From positions 434,001 to 498,000 of the forward strand of contig NZ_RAZT01000001.1 of the NCBI RefSeq assembly GCF_003626635.1: a stretch of DNA of 64,000 nucleotides, given 5' to 3'. Shown in pieces: positions 8,068 to 16,304 of this stretch. This DNA is from Micromonospora musae. Its GTDB lineage: Bacteria > Actinomycetota > Actinomycetes > Mycobacteriales > Micromonosporaceae. Each line of letters starts with the position of its first letter. The stretch's first letter is position 1. The position numbers were made by a program, and so were the translations under genes. The notes under the pieces are model-generated. The model had not been told where the DNA came from, made no database searches, and saw only the letters and a list, made by a program, of their open reading frames with translations.

Positions 8068-9258
8068 ATGGACCGAACCGCCGCCCGTCCGTTTCGAACA
8101 CGACTCGTACGGCCCCTGCTCGCCGCGTCGATCGCCGCGGCGCTGCTGCCGCTCGCGCCACCCGCGGCGTCCGCCGCCCAGAGCGGGCGCACGCCCGCCG
8201 TCCAGGAACAGACCGCGGACGCCTGCCCGTGGGGCTACACCTCGGCGGGCACGGTCTTCTTCGGCCGAGATCGGGCCGATTCGGGCGTGCCGAACCGTGA
8301 ACTCGGTGACGGCTGCACGATCATGGACGCCGTCTGGGCCGAGGCGCCCTTCGCCAGCCACGGCACCTTCCTGCTGACCGTCACCCGGCTCACCACCTCG
8401 GCCAGGCGGGACGGTGTCATCTCCTCGACGGAGCAGCTGCGCATCCTGCTGGCCGCCGCCCGCTCCGACGTCGGCAAGCGACAGTGGGTCACCCACACCC
8501 GCGCCGTACCCGACCGGCGGATCGGCCTCGTCCTCTACACGGTCCGCGCCACCATGCCGACCGCGCCGGAGACCACCCTGGCCGCGCTCGCCGGCTGCGG
8601 TTACCGCAACGCCGAGCCCTCCGGCGCGGTGAACAACTTCTACGGAAAGACCGCCGCGCAGCTCGCGCCGCTGGTGGCCGGGGCCGGTCTCACCGTGCCG
8701 TCCCTCGGCATCGGTCTCGGCGACCTGGAGAACAACCTCGACGGCGTCATCGCCGACGCCCGCGCGTTCGGCGCGAAGTACGTGCGGATCTCGGGTTCGG
8801 GATCGTGGGGCCTCGCCGACTACTCCCGCGTCGCGGCGACGCTCAACACCGTCGGCGCCCGGCTGAAGCAGGCGGGCATCACGGTGGCGTACCACAACCA
8901 CGGGTTCGAGTTCACCGAGCAGGACGGCGTACGCGGCTACGACGTGCTGGTCCGGGAGACCGACCCGCGGCTGGTGGCGATGGAGCTGGACCTGTACTGG
9001 GCGGCCAGCGTCGGGGTGGATCCGGTGCAGCTGATCCAGCAGTACCCGGGCCGGTTCTCACTCTTCCACGTCAAGGACCTGGCCGCCGACGGCTCGTTCG
9101 CCGACGTGGGCGAGGGGACCATCGACTTCGCCCGGATCTTCGCCTACAGCGGGGTGGCCGGCGTCGAGTACTACCTGACCGAGAACGACAGCCCCCGTCC
9201 GGACGGCGTCTCGTCGGCCTGCGACAGCTACGCCAACCTGCGGGCGCTGCGCTACTGA
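8068..9258 (+). CDS. Secreted sugar isomerase/epimerase-like TIM barrel with an extra N-terminal region
   Basis: 396 residues from the ATG at 8068, with GGGAGAGAG just upstream. The signal peptide ends PAASAAQ (about residue 38). Residues about 50-150 form a cysteine-containing segment (DACPWGYTSAGTVFFGRDR ... DGVISSTEQLRILLAAARSDVG) that I do not recognise. From about 158 the protein is a xylose-isomerase-like TIM barrel: RRIGLVLYTVRATM, AALAGCGYRNAEPSG, TVAYHNHGFEF, MELDLYWAASVGVDP, FSLFHVKD and GVEYYLTENDSP, with the histidine, glutamate and aspartate pattern of metal-dependent sugar epimerases. It follows the ThuA/dehydrogenase gene by 148 bases in the same orientation and may act on the same extracellular sugar. 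Confidence 0.82.
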   Translation: MDRTAARPFRTRLVRPLLAASIAAALLPLAPPAASAAQSGRTPAVQEQTADACPWGYTSAGTVFFGRDRADSGVPNRELGDGCTIMDAVWAEAPFASHGTFLLTVTRLTTSARRDGVISSTEQLRILLAAARSDVGKRQWVTHTRAVPDRRIGLVLYTVRATMPTAPETTLAALAGCGYRNAEPSGAVNNFYGKTAAQLAPLVAGAGLTVPSLGIGLGDLENNLDGVIADARAFGAKYVRISGSGSWGLADYSRVAATLNTVGARLKQAGITVAYHNHGFEFTEQDGVRGYDVLVRETDPRLVAMELDLYWAASVGVDPVQLIQQYPGRFSLFHVKDLAADGSFADVGEGTIDFARIFAYSGVAGVEYYLTENDSPRPDGVSSACDSYANLRALRY

Positions 9259-9264
9259 CGGCCT

Positions 9265-9295
9265 CGCCGGCCCGTGGGGACGCCACGGGCCGGCG
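9265..9295. terminator. Bidirectional hairpin terminator
   Basis: A 13-bp perfect stem (CGCCGGCCCGTGG / CCACGGGCCGGCG) with a 5-base loop lies 6 bases after the isomerase stop and 23 bases before the end of the converging transporter gene. No U-tract, as is usual in high-GC actinomycetes. Confidence 0.75.
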
Positions 9296-9318
9296 GGCTG
9301 TCGACGCCTGTCGCGCCG

Positions 9319-10599
9319 TCAGGGGCCGGTGACCTCGCTGTGCGGTCGCGGTCCGCTGGGCGGGGTCGGCAGCTTGGTGATCGGCGGCAGGACCAGGGCC
9401 ACCAGCGCGATGATCGCGATGACCGTGAACGGGAGCGTGTAGCTCTCGCCGCTCGCCTCGAACAGCCCGGAGAGGATCAGCGGGCCGACCACGCCGCCGA
9501 TGCTCCACGCGATGATCATCGCGCCGTAGACGGCGCCCGCGTTCGGGGTGCCGAAGTAGTCGGCCGCCGTCGCCGGCATCGTGCCGAAGCCGCCGCCGTA
9601 GGCGAGGTAGACCAGCGCGGCGAGGACGGCGAAGACCGCGAACGCCCCCGCGTGCGGCAGGATGAAGAAGCAGATCGCCTGCAGCACCAGCATCCCGAGG
9701 AACGCCGTCATCCGGCCGATCCGGTCGGACAGCCAGGCCCAGGCCACCCGGCCGGCGCCGTTGAAGAGGCCGAGGATGCCGACCATCGTCGCGGCGGTCG
9801 CGGCGGTCACCCCGGTGATCGTCTGCGCGGCGTCGGCCGCCTGCGAGATCAGCGCGATACCGCAGGTGACGTTGAGGGTCAGGATCCCGGTGAGCAGGTA
9901 CCACTGCCGCGTGCGGAGCGCCTCGCCGAGGGTGTAGACCCGGGTGCCGGCCACCGCACGGCCGCCGGTCTTCGGGACGAAGCCGGGCACGTGATAGCCC
10001 GGGGGCGGGTTCCGGAAGGTGGACGCCCCGAGCAGGACGGCGATGAGGTACGCGATACCCAGTGGCAGGAACACGCTGGTCTTGTCGTCGGTGCCGCCCA
10101 GCAGCGCCTTGGCGACCGGGGCGACGATCACGGCGCCGAAGCCGAACCCGGCGACGGCGATGCCGGTGATCAGGCCCCGCCGGTCCGGGAACCACTTCGA
10201 GAGCATGGCGATCGGCGTGATGTAGACGGCGCCGAGGCCGATTCCGCCGAGCACACCGTAGGTGACCACGAGCAGCCAGAGCTGGTCGCTGGAGGAGGTG
10301 AGCGAGGCCAGGATGTTCCCGACGCCGTAGAGGACACCGCCGCCCAGCGCGACCGGTCTCGGTCCGCGCCGGTCCTGGATGCGGCCGCCGATCAGGCTGC
10401 CGATGAAGATCGTGCCGATCGCCACCGTGAACGGCAGCACCACCTGTGTCTTGCTCCAGCCGAACTGCTGCTGCAGCGGCTCGTTGAAGACGCTCCACGC
10501 GTACACCGCGCCGAGTGCGAGCTGGACGAGCACCGCGGCGGCGACGAGGCCCCAGCGGCCTTTCGTCGGTCTGGTGCTCTGCGGACTTGAGTGGGCCAT
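9319..10599 (-). CDS. OFA-family MFS transporter (oxalate/formate antiporter-like)
   Basis: 426 residues from the ATG at 10599, with GGGGGAG upstream. Twelve hydrophobic segments. The N-terminus GRWGLVAAAVLVQLALGAVY and WSVFNEPLQQQFGWS are typical of the oxalate/formate:antiporter (OFA) branch of the major facilitator superfamily, as are GGRIQDRRGPRPVALGGG, KWFPDRRGLITGIAVAGFGFGA and AWLSDRIGR. It exchanges small carboxylates across the membrane; oxalate/formate themselves are not proven because OFA members also carry other monocarboxylates. It stands alone: converging on the isomerase gene downstream and divergent from the exchanger gene upstream. No oxalate decarboxylase or formyl-CoA transferase gene is near. 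Confidence 0.85.
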   Translation of the reverse strand: MAHSSPQSTRPTKGRWGLVAAAVLVQLALGAVYAWSVFNEPLQQQFGWSKTQVVLPFTVAIGTIFIGSLIGGRIQDRRGPRPVALGGGVLYGVGNILASLTSSSDQLWLLVVTYGVLGGIGLGAVYITPIAMLSKWFPDRRGLITGIAVAGFGFGAVIVAPVAKALLGGTDDKTSVFLPLGIAYLIAVLLGASTFRNPPPGYHVPGFVPKTGGRAVAGTRVYTLGEALRTRQWYLLTGILTLNVTCGIALISQAADAAQTITGVTAATAATMVGILGLFNGAGRVAWAWLSDRIGRMTAFLGMLVLQAICFFILPHAGAFAVFAVLAALVYLAYGGGFGTMPATAADYFGTPNAGAVYGAMIIAWSIGGVVGPLILSGLFEASGESYTLPFTVIAIIALVALVLPPITKLPTPPSGPRPHSEVTGP

Positions 10600-11049
10600 G
10601 ACCGCTCCCCCGTGTGTCGGCTCATGGGCCGGCGGCTTCCGCCGCCCGCGCATGTCTCCGGCTCGCGGCGCCGGTCGAATCGGCCCCTGACGAGCGCGCT
10701 GTCCGGTCGCCCCGGTGCCGGATCCGACTGGGTCCGCTCCCCGGGCCTTTGCCCGGCGGAGCAGGTCCCGCGTTTCACCACTTCGGTGACGTCGGGCAGG
10801 CGGTCGGTCGACGGCGCCACCGGTGGCGGCGGCGCGGTGCGGTCGGCCGGGCCTGCCGTCGGTCCGGGTGCGCGGACCGTGTACGGATGAACGTGAGCAA
10901 TTCTGACAATAGATGATTTGTCCGCCCGGCGCAGTGTGATGACCGCGCTGGTCGCCGCCGTCCACCGCGAGCGCTCGCCGCATCCCGGGCGCAGCCGGAC
11001 ATCGGAGCCATCGAGGCATCATCGCCGCGCTTCGGGGAAGAACCGGCCG
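10600..11049. other. 450-base divergent intergenic region
   Basis: Holds the promoters of the OFA transporter (leftward) and the exchanger (rightward). I see a 14-bp palindrome CGCCACCGGTGGCG at 10815-10828 and a short AT-rich patch at 10898-10920. There is no convincing coding frame and no riboswitch I can name. The in-frame extension of the exchanger gene through this stretch (ATG at 10939) has unusual composition and no ribosome site. Confidence 0.4.
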
Positions 11050-12090
11050 GTGCCGGACCCGACCGCCCTCCCCTGGCCGCTGCCGTTCAGCGCCGCGGTG
11101 TTCCTCATCGCCGGGGCGATCACGGTCGCCGGCAGCATCCGCCTGGCCGGCCTCGGTGACGCGCTCGCCGACCGCACCGGCTGGGGCGAGGCGCTCTTCG
11201 GGGTGGTCTTCTTCGGCATCGTCACCGGCCTGTCCGGCATCATCATGACGATCGTCACCGCCGCCAGCGGCGAGGCCAGCCTCGGCTACAGCAACGCCGT
11301 CGGCGGGATCGCCGCCCAGACCACCGCCGTCGCCGTCGCCGACGCGTTCCACCGCCGCGCCAATCTGGAGCACGCGGCCGCCTCCGTGTCGAACCTGCTC
11401 TCCGGTTGCCTGCTCATCGCGCTGCTCGCCCTCGCCCTGCTGGCCAGCTACGTGCCGGAGGCGAGCGTCGTGGGCGTCGACCCCATGTCCGCCGTCATCG
11501 TCGGCGTGTACGTCGGTGGGCTGGTCCTCATCCGGCGCGCCGGCGCGGCACCCATGTGGCAGGCGATCGCCACCTCCGAGACGCAGCCCGACGTCCCGCA
11601 CAACGAGAACCCGCTCAACCGGCACTCACCGCGCTGGCTGTGGACCCGCTTCGCCGCCGTCGGCCTGCTCGTCGCCGCGGGCGGCTGGCTGGTCGCCCTC
11701 GCCGCCGAGAGCATCGTCAACGTCACGGGGCTCAGCTCGGGGTTCGTCGGCGGCGTCCTGATGGGCATCGTGAACGCGCTGCCGGAGACCGTCACCGCCG
11801 TGGCCGCGGTACGCCGAGGCGCGGTGACCCTGGCCATCGCCGCCGTGCTCGGCGGGAACATCCTCGACGTGCTGACCCTCGTCGCCGGCGACATCGCCTA
11901 CCAGGAGGGCTCGATCTACCACAGCGCCGGCCCCGCGGAGCTGCTCGCCACCACCACCAGCCTCTTCATGACCGCGACGCTGCTCGGCGGTCTGCTCATC
12001 CGGCAGACCTGTGGGTGGGGCCGCCTGGGGTTCGAGGGAGTGATGCTCCTGGCCACCTACGTCGGGATGACCGTCCTGCTGGCCCTCTGA
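11050..12090 (+). CDS. Sodium/calcium exchanger-family membrane protein (CaCA)
   Basis: About 346 residues with some ten hydrophobic segments in two homologous halves (about 10-155 and 195-346), the inverted-repeat plan of the cation/Ca2+ exchanger family. The alpha-repeat-like motifs are VTGLSGIIMTIVTAASGEAS / LGYSNAVGGIAAQT in the first half and GGVLMGIVNALPETVTAVAA / VLGGNILDVLTLVAGD in the second, both with the acidic residue expected in the transport site. The GTG at 11050 lies about 9 bases after GGGGAAG and starts just before the first membrane helix. Probably exports Ca2+ (or another cation) against H+ or Na+. It converges on the P450 gene. Confidence 0.82.
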   Translation: MPDPTALPWPLPFSAAVFLIAGAITVAGSIRLAGLGDALADRTGWGEALFGVVFFGIVTGLSGIIMTIVTAASGEASLGYSNAVGGIAAQTTAVAVADAFHRRANLEHAAASVSNLLSGCLLIALLALALLASYVPEASVVGVDPMSAVIVGVYVGGLVLIRRAGAAPMWQAIATSETQPDVPHNENPLNRHSPRWLWTRFAAVGLLVAAGGWLVALAAESIVNVTGLSSGFVGGVLMGIVNALPETVTAVAAVRRGAVTLAIAAVLGGNILDVLTLVAGDIAYQEGSIYHSAGPAELLATTTSLFMTATLLGGLLIRQTCGWGRLGFEGVMLLATYVGMTVLLAL

Positions 12091-12135
12091 CGGTCGACGC
12101 TCGGGCGCGCGTCGACGTCGCGCCGGCGCGGCCGG

Positions 12136-12154
12136 CCCGCCGACGTGCGGCGGG
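12136..12154. terminator. Short hairpin between converging genes
   Basis: CCCGCCG / CGGCGGG, 7 bp with a 5-base loop, midway between the exchanger stop (12090) and the P450 end (12166). Weak but correctly placed. Confidence 0.35.
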
Positions 12155-12165
12155 AGGTCACCGGT

Positions 12166-13404
12166 TCACCAGGTCACCGGCAGCGCGGCCGGACCCAGGA
12201 TGGCGTGTCCGGCCTTCCACGGCACCTCGTCCGGCGCGACCGCGAGCCGCAGCCGGGGAAGTTCGGCCAGCAGCAACGCCACGGCGGTGCGCACCTCGAG
12301 CGCGCCCAGGTGCGCTCCGATGCAGTAGTGCGGGCCGTACCCGAAGGAGAGGTGCGGGTTCGGGTGCCGGTCGAAGTCCATCCGCTCCGGGTCGGGGAAG
12401 ACCTCCGGATCACGGTTCGCCGCGTCGTGCGACGGGATGACGAGGTCTCCCTCGGCCAGCCGCACGCCGCTGGGCAACCGCACGTCGGCGAGCACCCGGC
12501 GCGGCATGTCGTCGCCGTTGGCGGTGGAGTAGAGCCGCTCCAGCTCGGTGACGGCGGCGTCCACCTGCTCCGGATGCGCGATCAGGTGCTCCCAGCCCGT
12601 CCGGCCGTCGCGGTAGGGGCGGGTGTGCAGCACGTACACGAAGGTGGCGATCGAGCTGGCGGCGGTCTCCCAGCCCCCCACCACCAGCGAGATCGGCAGC
12701 TTGATCTGGACGTCCATCGGCTGGTCGGCCGCGCCGGCGGCGATCCGGCTCATCAGGTCGCCGGCGGGGCAGGACCGGCGCTGCTCCAACTGGTCCCACA
12801 GGTAGCCGCCCATCTCGGTGGCCGACCGGGCGGCGTCCTCGCGGCTGAGGTCGCCGGATCCGAGGAACATGTCGCCCCACCGCCGGAACTGGATCCGGTC
12901 GTCGCGGGGCAGGCCGAGCAGATCGCAGATCACGTCCAGGGTGAACGGGACGGCGAAGTCCCGGACCAGGTCGGCGGGGCGTTCACCGGCGGTCAGCGTG
13001 GTCAGGTGTGCCTCGGCGCCGGCCCGCACGGCGGCGCTCAGCCGGGACACCGCGGTCGCGGTGAAGGCGTCCTTGACGGTGCCGCGGACCCGGGCGTGCT
13101 GTGGGCCGTCCATGCCGAGCATCGTCCCCGTCACGTCGACCTGGTCGTCGGGAACGGCAGCGGCGCGGGAGAAGACGTCCTGCCTGCGCAGCACCTCCCG
13201 GACGTCGGCGTACCGGCAGATCAGCAGTGCCGGGAGCGGCTCGCCGGCCACCTGGCGGACCACCGGCACCACCGGCGGGCCGGCGGCGGCGAACCGGGCG
13301 TAGTAGGGGTGCTTCTCGGGTCCCCGAGGGCGGAGGACGCCGTCGGCATCGGTGTGGAAGGGGTGACGCAGCTCGACAGCGAGTTCCGGGCCGGAGGCGT
13401 TCAT
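12166..13404 (-). CDS. Cytochrome P450
   Basis: 412-residue soluble bacterial class I P450. Landmarks: I-helix oxygen-binding segment VVGGWETAASS (glutamate-threonine pair), K-helix ELER (ExxR), and the heme loop FGYGPHYCIG with axial Cys361. The length and CYP105/CYP107-like style suit an actinomycete monooxygenase needing ferredoxin and reductase; no redox partner gene is nearby. The start at 13404 has a 218-base upstream gap shared with the divergent VOC gene. A linked biosynthetic cluster is not visible, so substrate is unknown. The I-helix has tryptophan-glutamate where AGxDT is usual, a variation seen in some CYP families. Confidence 0.93.
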   Translation of the reverse strand: MNASGPELAVELRHPFHTDADGVLRPRGPEKHPYYARFAAAGPPVVPVVRQVAGEPLPALLICRYADVREVLRRQDVFSRAAAVPDDQVDVTGTMLGMDGPQHARVRGTVKDAFTATAVSRLSAAVRAGAEAHLTTLTAGERPADLVRDFAVPFTLDVICDLLGLPRDDRIQFRRWGDMFLGSGDLSREDAARSATEMGGYLWDQLEQRRSCPAGDLMSRIAAGAADQPMDVQIKLPISLVVGGWETAASSIATFVYVLHTRPYRDGRTGWEHLIAHPEQVDAAVTELERLYSTANGDDMPRRVLADVRLPSGVRLAEGDLVIPSHDAANRDPEVFPDPERMDFDRHPNPHLSFGYGPHYCIGAHLGALEVRTAVALLLAELPRLRLAVAPDEVPWKAGHAILGPAALPVTW

Positions 13405-13622
13405 GGCCGCACGATGTCACCCGAAAACACGTATGGCAATCAACCGATCACACGACGTCACCTCCGCCGCGCAGCGCTGCCCGCCAGCCGAACATCTGAT
13501 CAAGGCGGCGGGAAATGTACGGGTCGTTCCGAGGCATGGGTATAGGCCAGGAGCTCCTGGGTACGACCCCAGACGCGGCGAATTGCCGGCCGCGCGAACG
13601 TACCCCTTGAGGAGATCCCGAA

Positions 13623-14129
13623 GTGACCAGCACGCCAAACCCCTCGACGGTGTCCATCGGCCTGCGGGAGGCCGCCCACGTGGGGATCGCGGTCAGCGAT
13701 CTCGACCGATCGGTCGCGTTCTACCAGGCGCTTCTCGGCGTCGAACCGGTGGTCCGGGACGAGAACATGCACGGCCCCGGGTTCGCCCAGTCGCAGGGGC
13801 TGCCGACGACGAAGCTGCGTTACGCCACCTTCAACCTGGACAACCTCGGCATCGACCTGATCCAGTTCCAGGACCCGATCGACGACCGCTCGGAGCCGGC
13901 CGCCAACCGCCCGGGCTCGATGCACCTCTGCTTCAAGGTCGACGACGTCTCCGCCGTCTACGACCGCATGCGCGACGCCGGATTCGAGTTCCTCGGCCGC
14001 CCGTACACGTTCGCCGAGGGCGAGGTGTACCCGGTGGAGGCGCTCGGCACCGAGGTCGCGTACTTCAACGATCCCGACGGCACGAACCTGGAGCTCATCG
14101 CGCCGAAGGGCGGCTTCGCCCGCTCGTGA
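13623..14129 (+). CDS. VOC (glyoxalase/bleomycin resistance/dioxygenase) family protein
   Basis: 168 residues; GTG start 8 bases after TTGAGGAG. Two beta-alpha-beta-beta-beta modules of the vicinal-oxygen-chelate fold: the first begins AAHVGIAVSDLDRSVAFYQ, the second MHLCFKVDDVSAVYDRMRD, ending YFNDPDGTNLELIAPKG. The metal-ligand positions His (HVGI), Glu/Gln (LIQF), His (MHLCF) and Glu (LELI) are present, resembling methylmalonyl-CoA epimerase- or lactoylglutathione lyase-type members. Divergent from the P450 gene; they may share a promoter region, but no functional link is shown. Confidence 0.8.
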   Translation: MTSTPNPSTVSIGLREAAHVGIAVSDLDRSVAFYQALLGVEPVVRDENMHGPGFAQSQGLPTTKLRYATFNLDNLGIDLIQFQDPIDDRSEPAANRPGSMHLCFKVDDVSAVYDRMRDAGFEFLGRPYTFAEGEVYPVEALGTEVAYFNDPDGTNLELIAPKGGFARS

Positions 14130-14161
14130 CCGTCGCGCGCTGGAAACCGCCCGGCGCACCT

Positions 14162-14196
14162 CGTGGACGCCCCGGCCGCCGACCGGGGCGTCCACG
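14162..14196. terminator. Bidirectional hairpin terminator
   Basis: 14-bp perfect stem (CGTGGACGCCCCGG / CCGGGGCGTCCACG), 7-base loop, between the converging VOC (stop 14129) and lipoprotein (end 14206) genes. Confidence 0.75.
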
Positions 14197-14205
14197 GTGT
14201 CCGGC

Positions 14206-14721
14206 CTACTCCGGCGCGTACACCAGATCCATCGTGTCGGTCCGCCCGGACCAACGGAGTTCGAGGTGCCAGCAGCCCGCCTGCGGCAGGTCGATGATCG
14301 ACGGCCCCGGACCACCGGCTACCTCCCGGGAGACCCGCGTCTCGGTGCCGTCCAGCGTCGCGGTGATCTCCAGGGCCGGCGAGGACGCCGGATCGGGCGA
14401 CGTGCCGGCAGCACGCGAGACCCAGAGGATCTTGTTACTCGACCCGTCCTCGCGGGTCACCCGCAGCGGATGGCTGAAGAGCGCCGCCACGATGTCGCCG
14501 TTCTCCCCCATGACGTGCGGCATCCGGGCGTCGCCGCTGAAGCCCGTACGGGCCCACTCGGGCAGCGGCCCGGTCTCAACCCGCGAGCCGCAGCCGGCCG
14601 CGCCGCTTCCAGCGGCTGTCGGCACCGGCGGGGAGGCGGCGCTGGTCGGCCCACCCGTCGTGGTGCACCCGGCCAGCAGGATCACCGACACCGGTAGCAG
14701 GAACCTCTTCCACGGACCCAT
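14206..14721 (-). CDS. Putative lipoprotein of unknown function
   Basis: 171 residues from the ATG at 14721 (GGAGGG 4 bases upstream). Lipoprotein signal MGPWKRFLLPVSVILLAGC with Cys about residue 19, a serine/proline/alanine-rich linker, then a beta-rich domain with a second cysteine pair (AGCGS near 44 and AGCWH near 150). No family recognised. It lies 124 bases downstream of the sigma/anti-sigma-like pair on the same strand and could be part of the same regulon; that is inference from position. Confidence 0.7.
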   Translation of the reverse strand: MGPWKRFLLPVSVILLAGCTTTGGPTSAASPPVPTAAGSGAAGCGSRVETGPLPEWARTGFSGDARMPHVMGENGDIVAALFSHPLRVTREDGSSNKILWVSRAAGTSPDPASSPALEITATLDGTETRVSREVAGGPGPSIIDLPQAGCWHLELRWSGRTDTMDLVYAPE

Positions 14722-14845
14722 CTCGCCCTCCCGTCGAACGCCCGACCCGCCGGTGGCTCGGCAACTGCCCGCCACTGTCCAGACACCGGGAACGCGCCCG
14801 CGGTTCCGTCGCCGCGCCCGCTCTCGACGGCGAGCACCGGCGCTC

Positions 14846-15565
14846 CTACCAGAGCGCGGAGGCGATCCCGATCGCCTCCGCCTTGGGCAGGTCGCCCTCC
14901 AACCGGTAGGTCACCCCGGCCTCCTCCCAGATCAGGGTCGACGCGGCGAGCCGAGCGGTCTGCACCCGCGTCACGCCGGTGCGGTCCACGTAGGTCAGGT
15001 CGTGCGGGCCCACGACCCAGACGGCGAACGCGCCGTCGACCCGCACCCACTCGGTCCCCGGCTCGGTGACCCGCTTCAGGTAGACCGGGTCGATCCGACC
15101 GTCGAAGGTGTCCAGACGCACCGCTCCGCCTTGGAAGACGAGCGTCGCCACCCGGCATGCGCCGGTGTTGTCGGGGTCGGCCACCAGCACCTCGTCGAGC
15201 GGGCCCAGCCCGGCCGGTACGCGCAACGGAAAGCGCACCTGACGTTGGGCCTCCGCCAGCGAGAGTGACAGCTGGGACGGCAACGGCGAAGGGGCGTCGG
15301 CGGACGGTGGCGATCCGGGCACCGTGGCGATGTCGACGCCGGCGAAGCGCAGCACCCCCGCCACGGCGTCCGCGAGCGCGGCCCGCCCCGGCGGCAGCAG
15401 CGCGACGAGCAGGACGACGAGCACGGGGGCGAGGTAGTAGCGCCACCTCCGCCACCACGGTGCGGGCGCGGCGATCCGGGCCCGCACGCGACCGGTCAGC
15501 TCCGGCGCGTCCGGGGTACGCAGCCACGGTGACAGGTCGCGCAGCTCCCTCTCCAGGTCATCCAT
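14846..15565 (-). CDS. Membrane partner of the ECF sigma factor (anti-sigma-like)
   Basis: 239 residues with a single membrane segment (YYLAPVLVVLLVALLPPG, about 43-60). The N-terminal 40 residues are cytoplasmic and helical; the remainder is an extracytoplasmic domain with a cysteine near residue 136. The gene overlaps the sigma factor gene by 8 bases (15558-15565), so translation is coupled. This arrangement and topology are those of anti-sigma factors, but I do not see the zinc HxxxCxxC motif of ZAS-type anti-sigmas; it may be a non-zinc anti-sigma or a sigma-associated DUF4367-like protein. Confidence 0.7.
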   Translation of the reverse strand: MDDLERELRDLSPWLRTPDAPELTGRVRARIAAPAPWWRRWRYYLAPVLVVLLVALLPPGRAALADAVAGVLRFAGVDIATVPGSPPSADAPSPLPSQLSLSLAEAQRQVRFPLRVPAGLGPLDEVLVADPDNTGACRVATLVFQGGAVRLDTFDGRIDPVYLKRVTEPGTEWVRVDGAFAVWVVGPHDLTYVDRTGVTRVQTARLAASTLIWEEAGVTYRLEGDLPKAEAIGIASALW

Positions 15566-16133
15566 GGCGAACCTCCTGGAGGTCGAGCATGGCGCGTAGC
15601 TTCGCGAGCGCCCGCGACGTCCGAGACTTCACCGTGCCGCGCGGCCAACCGAGCGTGGTCACCGTCTCCTCCTCGTTGAGATCGAGGAAGAAGCGGCAGA
15701 CGATCACCTCGCGGTCCTTCGCCGGCAGCCGGCGCAGCGCCTCCACCAGCATCGCCCGGCGCTCCGCGGCGAGCACGGCGCTCACGGCGCTGTCCCCGGT
15801 GACCTCCGAGTCGGGGTCGGCGGCCGCCGCCCGCAGGACGAGGCCGTCGCGGCGGGTGCGGGAACGGTGCAGGTTGCGGGTCTCGTTGGCCACGATGGCC
15901 AGCAGCCACGACCGGAAGGACGCCTCTCCCCGGTAGCGGGCGAGCTTGCGGTACCCCTTCACGAACGCCTCCTGCACGACGTCCTCCGCATCGGGGCCCG
16001 CGCCGAGCAGGACCGCGGTCCGGTAGGCGGACGCGGTGTGCCGGGCGACCAGGAGTTCGTAGGCCTCCAGGTCACCGCCCTGCGCGCGCGTGACGAACTC
16101 GTCGTCGTCCAGTGGAACCTCCGGTTCGGTCAC
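15558..16133 (-). CDS. ECF (sigma-70 family, group 4) RNA polymerase sigma factor
   Basis: About 191 residues. Region 2: FVTRAQGGDLEAYELLVARH through DAEDVVQEAFVKGYRKLARYRGEASFRSWLLAIVANETRNLHR; region 4: VLAAERRAMLVEALRRLPAKDREVIVCRFFLDLNEEETVTTLGWPRGTVKSRTSRALAKLR. No extra C-terminal domain, so a simple ECF factor controlled by the overlapping downstream membrane protein. Start: GTG at 16145 or 16133. A GGAAC-N18-GTC element at 16166-16141 would place the transcript start near 16133-16136, so I prefer the GTG at 16133 as a leaderless start. Confidence 0.92.
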   Translation of the reverse strand: MTEPEVPLDDDEFVTRAQGGDLEAYELLVARHTASAYRTAVLLGAGPDAEDVVQEAFVKGYRKLARYRGEASFRSWLLAIVANETRNLHRSRTRRDGLVLRAAAADPDSEVTGDSAVSAVLAAERRAMLVEALRRLPAKDREVIVCRFFLDLNEEETVTTLGWPRGTVKSRTSRALAKLRAMLDLQEVRHG

Positions 16134-16140
16134 CCCCCAT

Positions 16141-16166
16141 GACACCGCCCAGGGCGTTCAGGTTCC
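16141..16166 (-). promoter_or_regulatory. ECF-type promoter candidate (autoregulation of the sigma gene)
   Basis: On the minus strand GGAAC (16166-16162), 18 bases, GTC (16143-16141): the -35/-10 pattern of many actinobacterial ECF promoters. It sits directly before the sigma gene and implies a leaderless transcript at the GTG 16133. Confidence 0.45.
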
Positions 16167-16198
16167 ACTCGCACGAGAAGGAAATACGGTCGGCCGCC

Positions 16199-16231
16199 CT
16201 CCGCGTCCGGCCGGATCGGCCGGACGCGGAG
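16199..16231. terminator. Strong hairpin, second of two after phoD
   Basis: 15-bp perfect stem (CTCCGCGTCCGGCCG and its complement) with a 3-base loop GAT. Downstream of phoD and upstream of the sigma gene on the minus strand. Confidence 0.65.
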
Positions 16232-16253
16232 ACGACCGCGCCGGTGAGGACCG

Positions 16254-16299
16254 GTGTCAGAGTCCCGGCCGGCCCGCGGCGGGCCAGGGACTCTGACAC
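16254..16299. terminator. Strong hairpin directly after phoD
   Basis: Outer arms GTGTCAGAGTCCC (16254-16266) and GGGACTCTGACAC (16287-16299) are perfect complements, and the inside (GGCCGGCCCGC/GGCGGGCC) can extend the stem. The base of the stem is 5 bases from the phoD stop. Confidence 0.7.
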
Positions 16300-16304
16300 A
16301 CGCT

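Noticed and set aside
9319..14129. Natural-product cluster around the P450
   Set aside because: No synthase, ligase or tailoring genes beyond one P450 and one VOC protein; the neighbours (transporter, exchanger) are housekeeping in character.
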